Positions 36,247-45,337 are shown, counted from the stretch's first letter. The stretch: DNA of 64,000 bases from Enteractinococcus helveticum (GCF_020742345.1 NZ_DYXC01000072.1:62001-126000), one strand, 5' to 3'. Translations and numbers: made by a program. The notes: generated by a model not told the origin, from the sequence alone.

Positions 36247-37620
36247 CTACTGCAGTGGCATTTCGACCAGGGCGGTACTGGATGGGGTTTCGGAACCGGT
36301 CTCTGGTTCGACGGTGATCCACAACAGTTCGTAGTTGTTCACGCCGCGGAATTGGACGTCACCGTTTTCCAGTTGCTGGGCGGTGTAGGTGCCCACGGAG
36401 ACCACCGAGCCGCCGGGTTCTTCAAATAGCCACACCTGGTAGCGCTGGTCTTCTTCTAAGTCCGCTACGTCACTAAACGACAGGTAGGCGACGTCTTCTT
36501 CAGCTGAAAAATGTCCGGTAACCGAGGCGCCATCCATGGTTGCTGACACACTGGTCTGATCGTCGGCATCATCCACGGCACTGCGGATGCGCTGGTCGCC
36601 GGTATTCAAAAAGATGACGGCGACGATAACCGCAATGAGCAATACTGCGCCAACGACAATGAACATCGCCCTGCTGCGGCGTTGCTGGTCGGGATCTTCC
36701 GCAACCTCATAGTCATCCACGGTCTCGATAAACTCGATGCCAACATTTTGTTCGGGCAATTGCTCCAGGACTGAATCCAACAGGTTAGCCGGTGGGTGGG
36801 CTGCAACCCGGCGATACGCCCAGGTGAGCATCCGTTGTAATAGTGCGGTCCGGGCGCGCAGCTGGGCTGCGGTTTCACGATCCTGACGATTAATCCAGGC
36901 CTCGACGGCCACGGCGTCGTCGTCATGTAGCGCCTGTAACGCATTCAAGGTGGCCAGTTCGGTACCGAGACCAACGTGTAAATCAGTTTCGACGTCGTCG
37001 GAGAACGCAGCCGTTTGTCCGCCCGACGACGACAAGGTACCGGTCACTCGAGTCGCCAGCAGTGGATCGGAATCCACCGACGTGCTGCCGGTGATCTCCG
37101 ACAGGTAATGACGGGTTAACCGCACCGCAGCGTCGCGCAGGCGAGACTTTAACGTGGGCAGGGCGACGTCGAGCTCCACGGCTGCTTCTTCGACCGTGCG
37201 CCCGCCCAACCAGACGGTCGTTAGCGCTAATGCTTGAGCATCGGTGAGTGGTTCAAGCTCGCTCAACCGAGCGGCGATCGCGCGCATGCGGTCCACATCT
37301 CCCACGGAGGTTGCATCCGGACGGTGGTAGCGGCCAGTCTGTTGAGCGATGGAATTGATCCAGGCCACCACGGTGCGGTCGCGAGCTAATTCATCAGCGT
37401 GGTCGACGTTGAAATCGAAGGTGAAATGCGGAGCCTGGCGCCATAGCGTGACATAGGCGTCGGTCGTGGCTTGCAGTGCGTCGTCCTCGGCTGGGAATAG
37501 TGCGGTGAGCATGCCAAAGACCTGCGGCGAGGTCAGATCGTAGAGTGCCGCAAAAGCAGCCGAGTCGTTGTCGCCGGATTGGAACAGTAATTGCGCTGGG
37601 CCAGGAGTATGTGTTTCCAT
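36247..37620 (-). CDS. ECF sigma factor fused to RskA-type transmembrane anti-sigma factor
   Basis: A single 457-residue protein joins two regulators that are normally separate genes (SigK and RskA type). Residues about 20-102 resemble ECF sigma region 2 (AFAALYDLTSPQVFGM, VTLWRQAPHF, VVAWINSIAQ). Residues about 122-175 resemble region 4 (LTDAQALAL, TVEEAAVELDV, LPTLKSRLRDA). Residues about 215-290 match the RskA helical anti-sigma region (ALHDDDAVAVEAWI). One membrane helix lies at about 319-339, and the RskA extracellular domain at 355-457 (YQVWLFEEPGG, WITVEP). The DNA-contacting part of region 2 looks less basic than usual. The frame is unbroken. ATG 37620, with GTG 37623 as alternative. 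It may be a membrane-tethered sigma factor released by proteolysis, or an inactive sensor. Confidence 0.8.
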   Translation of the reverse strand: METHTPGPAQLLFQSGDNDSAAFAALYDLTSPQVFGMLTALFPAEDDALQATTDAYVTLWRQAPHFTFDFNVDHADELARDRTVVAWINSIAQQTGRYHRPDATSVGDVDRMRAIAARLSELEPLTDAQALALTTVWLGGRTVEEAAVELDVALPTLKSRLRDAAVRLTRHYLSEITGSTSVDSDPLLATRVTGTLSSSGGQTAAFSDDVETDLHVGLGTELATLNALQALHDDDAVAVEAWINRQDRETAAQLRARTALLQRMLTWAYRRVAAHPPANLLDSVLEQLPEQNVGIEFIETVDDYEVAEDPDQQRRSRAMFIVVGAVLLIAVIVAVIFLNTGDQRIRSAVDDADDQTSVSATMDGASVTGHFSAEEDVAYLSFSDVADLEEDQRYQVWLFEEPGGSVVSVGTYTAQQLENGDVQFRGVNNYELLWITVEPETGSETPSSTALVEMPLQ

Positions 37621-37669
37621 CACGTCTTAGCTTAGTAACTGCACTGTGTTCGTGCTGGCTCGGCGCGCC

Positions 37670-38194
37670 CTAGCGTGACGAACTGCCCGCGAAATCATAC
37701 TGACGCCACGCCTCATACAGCGCAATTGAGGCTGAATTGGCCAGATTCAGTGAGCGCCGTCCGGTTTGCATCGGCAAATAGACGGTTTCGGTGATCATCG
37801 GATCGTTGAGCACATCCTCGGGCAGACCAACGGATTCCCGGCCGAATAGCAGCACATCCTGGGGCTGATAGGTCACCTCGTCGTAGCGTGCTTTGCCGGT
37901 GCCGGTGAAAGCGAATACGCGTTCGGGAGCCAGGGCGTCGAAGGCTTCGGCAAGATTTTTATGCACGGTGACAACAGCCAGATCGTGGTAGTCCAGACCG
38001 GCCCGACGCAGGTGGGCGTCGTTGAAATTAAAGCCCAGCGGTTCCACCAGGTGTAATTCGGCCCCGGTGATTGCGGCAAGCCGAATTGCATTGCCCGTAT
38101 TGCCCGGGATCTCCGGGGTATGGAATAACAGCCGGAAGCCCGGATTGGTAGGGTCGGCGGATTTGGGTGCGGTGTCGTGTGGATTATGTGTCAT
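37670..38194 (-). CDS. trmL: tRNA (cytidine(34)-2'-O)-methyltransferase TrmL
   Basis: SPOUT-class methyltransferase of 174 residues that 2'-O-methylates the wobble base of tRNA-Leu isoacceptors in studied relatives. Motif 1 PEIPGNTGNAIRLA (about 29-42), motif 2 LLFGRESVGLPEDV and motif 3 LPMQTGRRSLNLANS, which form the knotted S-adenosylmethionine site, are all intact. Its ATG overlaps the J-domain gene stop as ATGA, so the two are cotranscribed. Confidence 0.92.
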   Translation of the reverse strand: MTHNPHDTAPKSADPTNPGFRLLFHTPEIPGNTGNAIRLAAITGAELHLVEPLGFNFNDAHLRRAGLDYHDLAVVTVHKNLAEAFDALAPERVFAFTGTGKARYDEVTYQPQDVLLFGRESVGLPEDVLNDPMITETVYLPMQTGRRSLNLANSASIALYEAWRQYDFAGSSSR

Positions 38195-39060
38195 AGTTTG
38201 GCGATGAGTTGTCCCATGGCGGCCCGGTCGACCACATTGTGATTGCCGGTACCGATAAATAGTTTGATATTGCGAACAGCATCCATGATTGACGCCGGAG
38301 GCTCGGTTAGACCAAGCGTATTGAGCGCATCGGGTGCCTGGATCGTCGGGGCGTGTGGATTGGTGGAAAATATGACGTCGAACCCACCGACTTCAAAATC
38401 GGGCAGTAATGTTTGCAGGCCCAGCACAGCATCGGTCAGATCTGGCAGCTCAATGCGTTTACGTCCAAGCAGATGTGTCCCATTGAATTGATACACATCC
38501 GGTGGGGCGTGCTGGACGCCGAACACCGCAAGTTTGGAACCGCCCAGCACCACGGTGTCTAAGACGAGTTTGCGGTCCAGTTTGACCCCGTGGAAAATCC
38601 GGACGGCGGGCAGTGCACCGTAAACCCGCGACAACAAGACCTCGGAGAGTCGTGCGTGCAGCGAACGCTGTTTTCGAGCGAAAAAACCGCCCGGAATTTT
38701 ACCGTGGACAACCTGTTGGGCCAAGAGCGAATCCACATTTATGGGCGGATTGGTCGCGGTGCGAATGGGCCCATCAGCCAACGGCGGGATAAAGCGCACC
38801 GGCTCGGGCGTCGTCCTTGGTGTCGACGTCGCGGGGCGGCGGGGTTTGCGTTTCGGCCCGGCTTGCTGTGCGGAATCAAGTTGGGAGAGTTGTTTCCAGG
38901 CCTTGGAGATTTCGTCGAAGCGCGCTGCGTCACCACCGCGATCCGGGTGATGTTGTTTGACCAACGCCAAGTACGCCCGCCGGATCTGTCGCTTGGACGC
39001 CGAACGGTTGACCCCCAACACATGATACGGGTCGAATTGGTTACTGCGATTGTCTGGCAC
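38191..39060 (-). CDS. J-domain protein with NERD-like C-terminal region
   Basis: Protein of 289 residues. An N-terminal J domain (about 9-60) carries the HPD triad (38-40) that stimulates DnaK ATPase. A basic Pro/Thr/Arg-rich linker (about 65-95) follows. The C-terminal part includes a stretch (about 145-185: FHGVKLDRKLVLDTVVLGGSKLA) that looks like the core of a NERD (nuclease-related) domain, but the catalytic Asp-Lys pairing is not clear. It lacks the zinc fingers of DnaJ, so it is not the housekeeping chaperone. GTG start, divergent from the cysteine desulfurase gene across 38 bases. Confidence 0.8.
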   Translation of the reverse strand: MPDNRSNQFDPYHVLGVNRSASKRQIRRAYLALVKQHHPDRGGDAARFDEISKAWKQLSQLDSAQQAGPKRKPRRPATSTPRTTPEPVRFIPPLADGPIRTATNPPINVDSLLAQQVVHGKIPGGFFARKQRSLHARLSEVLLSRVYGALPAVRIFHGVKLDRKLVLDTVVLGGSKLAVFGVQHAPPDVYQFNGTHLLGRKRIELPDLTDAVLGLQTLLPDFEVGGFDVIFSTNPHAPTIQAPDALNTLGLTEPPASIMDAVRNIKLFIGTGNHNVVDRAAMGQLIAKL

Positions 39061-39098
39061 GGGCCATATTCTACCCGTGCTGTTCTAAACTAGAGGAC

Positions 39099-40310
39099 AT
39101 GTCCCGGATATATCTTGACCACGCCGCAACCACCCCGGTGCGCCCCGCCGCGCTCGACGCCTTTGTCGCGCAGGCACAACGCATTGGGAACGCCGCTGCC
39201 CTGCATTCCGCCGGGCGCTCGGTCAAACTCCAGGTCGCTGACGCTCGGGATCGCCTGGCGGTCACGCTGGACGCACACCCCAGCGAGATTATCTTCACTT
39301 CGGGTGGCACCGAAGCCGATAACTTAGCCATCAAAGGCCTCTACCGGGCCAATCGGGCGGTCGATGAGACCAAGAACGTCGTGATTGCTACCGGTATTGA
39401 ACACCCGGCCGTAACTGATTCGCTGCAATGGTTGGAAACCCACGAGGGGGCCCAGCTGGTGGTGGTTGACGTCGATGCGGAAGGCTTTGTTGACCTCGAC
39501 GCCTGGCGTGCCGCCCTGGAAACTCACCGTGGCCGGATCGCTGTGGCCACCTTGATGTGGGCCAATAATGAAATCGGGACCATTCAGCCTATTGCCCAGG
39601 TTGCTGAGCTGTGTGCGGCCGAGCAGGTGGATTTCCATGTTGACGCCGTTCAGGCATTCGGTGCCATTGAGGCAACCTTTATTCCAGGTATTACCACCAT
39701 GGCGATCTCGGGGCACAAAATTGGTGCGCCCGTGGGCATCGGTGCGCTGTTGGTACGCCGGGATGCTAAACCGCTGCCGGTGTTGCACGGTGGGGGACAG
39801 GAACGCGATATCCGCTCGGGTACCACGGCAGATGCGCTCATCGTGGCCTTCGCCGCAGCAGCCGAAGAGGCCACCACGAATTTGGCCGAAGAATCTGCGC
39901 GCCTGGCCGGACTACGCGACCAATTGATCGCCGCCGTGACAGCCCAGATTCCCGAAGCTAAACTTCAGGGGCCTGCCGATGGAAAATATCGGCTGCCAAC
40001 GAACGTGCATTTTTCCTTTGCTCAAGCCGAGGGTGACTCGTTATTATTTGGGTTAGACATGGCAGGTATTGAATCCTCCACGGGTTCGGCCTGCAATGCA
40101 GGAGTCTCACGACCCTCACAGGTAATTTTGGCCACCGGTCAGGATGAGGCCGCGGCCCGATCCACCCAGCGGTTCTCCTTAGGCCACACGACGACGCAAA
40201 CAGATATCGACGCGGTAATAGCAACGCTGCCCGGGGTGTACCAGGCGGCTGCGAAAGCCGGGATGACAGCCCAACCATCCTCGATTCGCACGGCAAACTC
40301 CCACCGCTAA
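39099..40310 (+). CDS. Cysteine desulfurase (IscS/NifS family)
   Basis: Pyridoxal-phosphate enzyme of 403 residues that takes sulfur from cysteine and passes it on as a persulfide. The cofactor Lys207 sits in SGHKIGAP. The persulfide Cys332 is in STGSACNAG. The N-terminus YLDHAATTP is typical. mnmA follows 16 bases later, so delivery of sulfur for tRNA 2-thiouridine is the likely job, as in the Rv3025c-Rv3024c pair. AGAGGA precedes the ATG. Confidence 0.94.
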   Translation: MSRIYLDHAATTPVRPAALDAFVAQAQRIGNAAALHSAGRSVKLQVADARDRLAVTLDAHPSEIIFTSGGTEADNLAIKGLYRANRAVDETKNVVIATGIEHPAVTDSLQWLETHEGAQLVVVDVDAEGFVDLDAWRAALETHRGRIAVATLMWANNEIGTIQPIAQVAELCAAEQVDFHVDAVQAFGAIEATFIPGITTMAISGHKIGAPVGIGALLVRRDAKPLPVLHGGGQERDIRSGTTADALIVAFAAAAEEATTNLAEESARLAGLRDQLIAAVTAQIPEAKLQGPADGKYRLPTNVHFSFAQAEGDSLLFGLDMAGIESSTGSACNAGVSRPSQVILATGQDEAAARSTQRFSLGHTTTQTDIDAVIATLPGVYQAAAKAGMTAQPSSIRTANSHR

Positions 40311-40326
40311 CGAAAGAGAAGTTTTT

Positions 40327-41475
40327 ATGAAAAAGTTGAAGGTTTTGGCAGCAATGTCGGGCGGTGTCGACTCGGCTGTAGCCGCCGCGCGCGCCGTTGA
40401 CGCCGGCCACGACGTCGTGGGTGTTCACCTGGCACTGTCTCGCATGCCCGGCACCCTGCGCACCGGTTCACGCGGCTGCTGCACCATTGAAGACGCCTCG
40501 GACGCTTGGCGAGCCTGCGAAAAACTGGGCATCCCGTATTACACCTGGGACTTTTCCGAGCGCTTCCAGGAAGAAGTGGTTGAAGACTTCATTGATGAAT
40601 ACGCCGCCGGGCGCACCCCGAACCCCTGCATGCGTTGTAACGAACGCATCAAATTTGCGGCACTTCTGGAACGCGCCCTGGCACTGGGCTTCGACGCCGT
40701 CGTCACCGGCCACTACGCCAAGGTTATTGAAAATGACAACGGTGAACTCGAACTACACCGCGCCGCCGACGACGCCAAAGATCAGTCCTATGTACTCGGG
40801 GTACTCACCGCCGAGCAGCTCAAGCACTCGATGTTCCCGCTGGGCGACACCCCGTCAAAAGAAATGGTACGTGCAGAAGCCGCCGAACGTGGCCTGTCAG
40901 TCGCCCAAAAACCTGACTCGCATGACATTTGCTTCATCCCCGACGGCGACACCCGCGGTTGGCTGGAAGAAAAGATCGACATGACCCAAGGCGCGATCGT
41001 TGATACCCAAGGCGATCAGGTCGGCACCCACCCGGGCGCTCAGGCCTTCACTATCGGACAGCGTCGCGGCCTGGCCATCGGCAAACCAGCCGAGGACGGT
41101 AAACCCCGCTTCGTATTAGAAATCCGGCCCAAGGAAAACACCGTCGTGGTAGGCCCACGCGAAATGCTGGCCGTGGATCGCATCACCGGTATCCGCCCCT
41201 CCTGGGCCGGGGCCCCGATCGCCGAAGAAGCCACCGGTCAATGGTTCAACTGCCACGTTCAGGTCCGCGCCCACGCCGAACCGGTACCCGGCCGCGCTCG
41301 CGTGACCACCGGAGATGTTGACGGGGTATCAGACGTCGTATGGGAAATTGAACTCGACGAGACCATACAAGGCGTTGCCCCAGGTCAAACTGCGGTCTTA
41401 TACCAAGGCACCCGCGTGTTAGGTCAGGTAACAATCCACAAGTCAATCAACGCGCAGCGCTTGGCACACGTTTAG
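40327..41475 (+). CDS. mnmA: tRNA-specific 2-thiouridylase MnmA
   Basis: Enzyme of 382 residues that makes 2-thiouridine at position 34 of tRNA-Glu, -Gln and -Lys. The ATP PP-loop MSGGVDSA (10-17) is intact. The catalytic Cys pair is Cys103 (NPCMRCN) and Cys201 (DICFIPDGD); an extra Cys100 lies in the first motif. The tRNA-binding region around TIGQRRGLAIG is clear. It is in an operon with cysteine desulfurase upstream and chorismate mutase 10 bases downstream. Confidence 0.96.
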   Translation: MKKLKVLAAMSGGVDSAVAAARAVDAGHDVVGVHLALSRMPGTLRTGSRGCCTIEDASDAWRACEKLGIPYYTWDFSERFQEEVVEDFIDEYAAGRTPNPCMRCNERIKFAALLERALALGFDAVVTGHYAKVIENDNGELELHRAADDAKDQSYVLGVLTAEQLKHSMFPLGDTPSKEMVRAEAAERGLSVAQKPDSHDICFIPDGDTRGWLEEKIDMTQGAIVDTQGDQVGTHPGAQAFTIGQRRGLAIGKPAEDGKPRFVLEIRPKENTVVVGPREMLAVDRITGIRPSWAGAPIAEEATGQWFNCHVQVRAHAEPVPGRARVTTGDVDGVSDVVWEIELDETIQGVAPGQTAVLYQGTRVLGQVTIHKSINAQRLAHV

Positions 41476-41485
41476 ACTAGGAACC

Positions 41486-41821
41486 ATGACTTACGATTCC
41501 ACGGCGTCGTCACTGACGGGCACCACCGATCCGGCTATCCTGGATGAACTCCTAGCCATCCGTTCCAGCATCGACAACATTGATGCCACCCTGGTGTATC
41601 TACTGGCCGAACGCTTCAAATGCACCCAAAAAGTTGGTCAACTCAAAGCCCGCCACAACCTGCCCCCATCCGATCCGGAACGGGAAAAAGCGCAAATCAC
41701 CCGGCTGCATGAACTCAGTCGCGACGCTGATCTCGACCCAGCATTCGCCGAGAAATTCTTGAACTTCATTATCGAAGAAGTCATCCGTCATCACAAAGCC
41801 ATCTCGCAGGAGCAACGGTGA
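41486..41821 (+). CDS. Chorismate mutase (AroQ type)
   Basis: Helical protein of 111 residues that converts chorismate to prephenate, the first step to phenylalanine and tyrosine. Family residues are visible: Arg27 of LAIRSSIDNIDATLVYLLAER, the KVGQLKA helix, PPSDPEREKAQ and the FLNFIIEEVIRHH closing helix. AGGAACC precedes the ATG. Its stop overlaps the next gene's GTG (GTGA). No other aromatic amino-acid gene is nearby, so this is an isolated copy inside a tRNA-modification operon. Confidence 0.9.
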   Translation: MTYDSTASSLTGTTDPAILDELLAIRSSIDNIDATLVYLLAERFKCTQKVGQLKARHNLPPSDPEREKAQITRLHELSRDADLDPAFAEKFLNFIIEEVIRHHKAISQEQR

Positions 41822-42795
41822 CCCACCCTATCGGGCTGGTTGATGGCACATTTGCCGGCACCAACCCCCATGCGGTCTACACCCTGCAACTCAACGAGCT
41901 TGGTGCACCCCATATCCCCGCGCTGGTTGAATTGCCCGACGTCGGTCCGCACGCCACCGGTCTTGGCAAAGTTATTGCCAACCTCGGCTTGCCCTTCGAA
42001 CTGCGCCCCTACGGGTGGCAACTGCAGCGCGGTGAGCGTCGCAACGCCGCTATTCAATGGCGTGCTGTAGCACACCGCAACTCCATCATTCAGGCCATGG
42101 CCGATGTCGCTGCCGACGACGACGTCCCCGCCGTTTCCGTACGCCTGCTTGGACCCATCAGCCTACTGATTGATGCAATGTTGCCATCCGGGCAGCGAAT
42201 CCTGCGCGATGCCGCAGCGCGAACCGAAGTGGCTGCGGCCTGGGCCGAAGGTACGAGCGAACTCATCGCTCGGATTCACAGTGTGCTTGGTGCACGAGTC
42301 AGCTTATTCGTGCAGGAACATCGCGCTGACGACGTCGTCAACGGCACCATCCGTTCGGCATCTGGGGCAGATCTTGAACGTGCTGTAGACATCAGCGAAA
42401 TTCGGTCTTACTGGCAACAGGTCGCAGAGCTAGATGCGGAAGTATTTTTTGAAACTCCCGCCGCGGTACTCCCTGATGCCGCGCAGATCGGCTCCGTTGC
42501 AGTGCATTGGCCAGTGGGCCGAGATGATCAAACGGAACAAACCTGGGAACTCATAGACAAGCTTCTGAGCACAGATAACCCGGTTGCCTTGCATCTGCAA
42601 CGACGGCCAGATGTCGAGCGCTATGCCGAAGAATTAATCCAGCAGTATCTCGACTGGGGATTAGACCCGGTCAACCTGGAACATGTGCGATTCGTATATC
42701 AGTTCAACTCAGAAACCGAAGTAGCTGTTGGCTCGGGTCTTGAAGCATTGCGCACGATCGCCGGTCACGCCGGAGGATACGCCAACAGTCTCTAG
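41818..42795 (+). CDS. Methionine-synthase-like (MetE C-terminal fold) protein, Rv3015c-like
   Basis: Protein of 325 residues resembling the actinobacterial family annotated as vitamin-B12-independent methionine synthase family (Rv3015c). Family-like segments are HIPALVELPDVGPHATG, ELRPYGWQL and VRLLGPISLL. I cannot identify the full zinc ligand set (His, Cys, Glu, Cys) of real MetE, so catalysis is doubtful. GTG start overlaps the chorismate mutase stop. In mycobacteria this gene follows trmU and precedes ligA; here a terminator and a DUF222 gene follow instead. Confidence 0.75.
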   Translation: MTHPIGLVDGTFAGTNPHAVYTLQLNELGAPHIPALVELPDVGPHATGLGKVIANLGLPFELRPYGWQLQRGERRNAAIQWRAVAHRNSIIQAMADVAADDDVPAVSVRLLGPISLLIDAMLPSGQRILRDAAARTEVAAAWAEGTSELIARIHSVLGARVSLFVQEHRADDVVNGTIRSASGADLERAVDISEIRSYWQQVAELDAEVFFETPAAVLPDAAQIGSVAVHWPVGRDDQTEQTWELIDKLLSTDNPVALHLQRRPDVERYAEELIQQYLDWGLDPVNLEHVRFVYQFNSETEVAVGSGLEALRTIAGHAGGYANSL

Positions 42796-42822
42796 TCTCG
42801 TTTTTTGATTCGCATATATAAG

Positions 42823-42861
42823 GCACTACCTCAGTCCAAGATCGCTGAGGTAGTGCTTTTT
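42823..42861 (+). terminator. Rho-independent terminator of the desulfurase-mnmA operon
   Basis: A perfect 12-bp stem (42823-42834 with 42845-42856), a 10-base loop and five T residues. A textbook intrinsic terminator 27 bases after the last stop. Confidence 0.93.
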
Positions 42862-43081
42862 ACTGTTTAACGCAACATCGCTGCTGCCTGGACCGAAAGC
42901 ACCAAGGAAGTCGTTACTACAGCCTCACCCCGCGGAAAGCAACTGTGTCTCGTGAACTGTGGAAACTCCCGGTTTTTCGACATGATATCCACAGATACCA
43001 TGACACGTGATGACGAGACACCAAAACAGTGATATACACCTTTTATTATCTATACAAGTATGTTAAATGCCAATAAAAGTA
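42862..43081. other. Gene-free, AT-rich spacer before the DUF222 gene
   Basis: No plausible coding frame. It contains one near-DnaA nonamer (ATATCCACA at 42985-42993) with TGTGGAAA 26 bases before it. From about 43030 it is markedly richer in A and T than its surroundings, leading into the promoter at 43082. Confidence 0.5.
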
Positions 43082-43110
43082 TTGTCCTCTCAGTGATCAT
43101 CCTGTAGAAT
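43082..43110 (+). promoter_or_regulatory. Promoter of the DUF222/HNH gene
   Basis: TTGTCC (43082-43087) and TAGAAT (43105-43110), 17 bases apart. The predicted start near 43117 leaves a leader of about 100 bases. Confidence 0.55.
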
Positions 43111-43216
43111 AGGTGCTATAAATCATTCAATCCATTTCTTTACTTCTCACCTCGACTTCCCAGAAAATTCTTGGAACACAGATATGTGTGTTAAATAGCC
43201 TTCGAGAGGATGCGTC

Positions 43217-45337
43217 ATGGGCACCACCGCTTTTCCAGACCTTGGAATTGCCGTGCCGATGCCTGCGGAACTCGATCTTGAGGCCATCGACAATCTCAGT
43301 GTTGGCCAGTTGGCGTACTTGACGGCGGTAACTACCCAGAAGTTGTCGCAACGAATAGCGGATCCAGCCACGGCCCACGAATTCGCCCAATATCGTAGAG
43401 CTTCTGGAACAGACTGGGCAGGTCATGTGCCCCAAGGTGCCCATGACAATAGTGAAGCCGAAGTCTCACAGGGAGATACTCCCACGCAATCTTATCTATC
43501 AGCGCGATCCGGTGAAGATGATCCTACCGACGCGGATGGCAATCCCATCATTAGTCCACGGCCGTTGCCATCACCGCCAGAGAACCCTTACGATGCCATT
43601 CCTTATATTGCTGAGATGTTGCGGCGAACCCAACATTCGCACGATGCCGTTATCACCGGTTTTGCTCGGCACTTACAGCCCATGTTCCAGGCTCAACCTG
43701 AATATTTCGGTACGCCTGAAGGCGTTCAAGCGTTTCGGGATAGCACCGCGTATTTCAAAGACGTCTTTCGGTTCTCTGGACAAATGACCAAAAAGATTCA
43801 CGCTCGGCTGCCCTATGTCACCTGGAATCCCGGCCAAGATCCCACCATGGGTGTGCATCAGCCGAAATTGATCCAACTAGCCAAAGCGTTTCGTGATGGT
43901 CAAATTCCGGCTGAGAATCTGGACCGGATCGTCTGGTTAGACAAAGATCTCACCAAGCACGTGCGCTCTACCAGTGCATCCCTGGACGACAAGGATGATG
44001 TACTGCGCGAATTTGAGCCAACATTAGTCGAGGCAGCACAAGTCTCCAACCCGGATGCATTCAACGCTGCCCGCCGACGGTGGGCCGATAAGATCGCTCA
44101 TGCGCTGGATGCCGATGGGCCACCCATTGCCCACACACTGCGCAAACAAGCCGATAATGTCATCCGCGATCAAGCCTACGCTGACGGGTCAGGCAAAATC
44201 TGGTTGCATGCCACCCCAGATGTCTTTGCCCAGTACAAGCATTTCGTCGTCAATCAACTCAACAAAAATGGTGCCCCAATCACCCCGGATGAACAACTGA
44301 CCGAATGGCTGCATAGCCCTGCTGAAGAGCAGTCCGATAAGCCGGAAGCAAAATCCACTGCACAGCCCACAGACCCCCAGAGCGGCAGCAATAATTGCAA
44401 CTCTAAGCCCAACGAAGACACCCACGCAACCAGGAATCCCGAGGATCCTGTCGAAGATGCCGGACTGTTTGATGATTTCGAAGCCGACCATCCACTCACT
44501 ACAGCCACGCTGGATGATCTCAGAATTGATCACGACCCCGATGCAGTCGTGGCCGAAGATGCCCAAGGCAAGCCGGTTAGTCAACAAACCCTTGATGATA
44601 TTGAAACGTTGACCCCCGGACAGCTCCTCAGCACGATACTCATCGGAGCGATGAAAGCCATCTTCAGTATGGCCCCCGACCAACTACAAATAAAACGCTC
44701 CCACGGGGCCGATGCCACCTTAGTGATCGTCCAGGATATTGAAACCGCCTATCAGACCCTCGGCATTGGAGCCATCCCAGAAGACGCCCGACGACCCAAA
44801 GGCCCCGACGGGATCATCCCCACCGTGATACAACGCGAAAATCCAGATAACCCCACCAGTCTGTGTCGAAACCCCAAGCATCTGCCGGGCGCCAGCCCAC
44901 CAGCCCCGTGGACCGGGTATATCTCCGAAGCTCTCAATATTGGGCCCGTACATCCACAACATACCCAACAACTGGCCTGCGGCAGTCAACTCGTAGGCCA
45001 AATCTGGAATGACCACCACAGTGTGCTCAACCAGCGCCGCGCCTACCGCACCTGCACCCCATCCCAACGCCGCGCCGTCCTGGCCCGGGACCGCGGATGC
45101 CAAGCCCCAGGCTGCACCATCATCGCCGCATGGTGCCAAATCCACCACCTCAAAGCCTGGAAACGCGGCGGCAACACCGACATCGACAACCTCATCACAC
45201 TGTGTGCACACCATCACGCCGCCATCCACAACGACAAATGGACCATCCACACCATCAACGGCACCCACTACTTCCAACCCGCACCATGGCTCGACCCCAC
45301 CCAACCACTCCTACGCAACATCCACTGGGCACTATAA
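43217..45337 (+). CDS. DUF222 domain protein with C-terminal HNH endonuclease domain
   Basis: Protein of 706 residues of a family expanded in many Actinobacteria (13E12-repeat type). A long N-terminal DUF222 region (about 1-600) includes a low-complexity acidic/Ser/Thr stretch (about 370-430). The HNH nuclease motif lies near the C-terminus: RDRGCQAPGC, then CQIHHLKAW and TLCAHHHAAIH, giving the zinc Cys and catalytic His residues. Activity and target are unknown. GAGAGGA precedes the ATG. It has its own promoter and sits where ligA would be expected from mycobacterial gene order. The last ~300 bases use C-rich codons unlike the rest. Confidence 0.88.
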   Translation: MGTTAFPDLGIAVPMPAELDLEAIDNLSVGQLAYLTAVTTQKLSQRIADPATAHEFAQYRRASGTDWAGHVPQGAHDNSEAEVSQGDTPTQSYLSARSGEDDPTDADGNPIISPRPLPSPPENPYDAIPYIAEMLRRTQHSHDAVITGFARHLQPMFQAQPEYFGTPEGVQAFRDSTAYFKDVFRFSGQMTKKIHARLPYVTWNPGQDPTMGVHQPKLIQLAKAFRDGQIPAENLDRIVWLDKDLTKHVRSTSASLDDKDDVLREFEPTLVEAAQVSNPDAFNAARRRWADKIAHALDADGPPIAHTLRKQADNVIRDQAYADGSGKIWLHATPDVFAQYKHFVVNQLNKNGAPITPDEQLTEWLHSPAEEQSDKPEAKSTAQPTDPQSGSNNCNSKPNEDTHATRNPEDPVEDAGLFDDFEADHPLTTATLDDLRIDHDPDAVVAEDAQGKPVSQQTLDDIETLTPGQLLSTILIGAMKAIFSMAPDQLQIKRSHGADATLVIVQDIETAYQTLGIGAIPEDARRPKGPDGIIPTVIQRENPDNPTSLCRNPKHLPGASPPAPWTGYISEALNIGPVHPQHTQQLACGSQLVGQIWNDHHSVLNQRRAYRTCTPSQRRAVLARDRGCQAPGCTIIAAWCQIHHLKAWKRGGNTDIDNLITLCAHHHAAIHNDKWTIHTINGTHYFQPAPWLDPTQPLLRNIHWAL

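Noticed and set aside
44720..45304. 194-residue minus-strand frame
   Set aside because: Antisense shadow of the HNH part of the DUF222 gene; its Gly/Val-rich, repetitive content follows from the C-rich codons on the plus strand.
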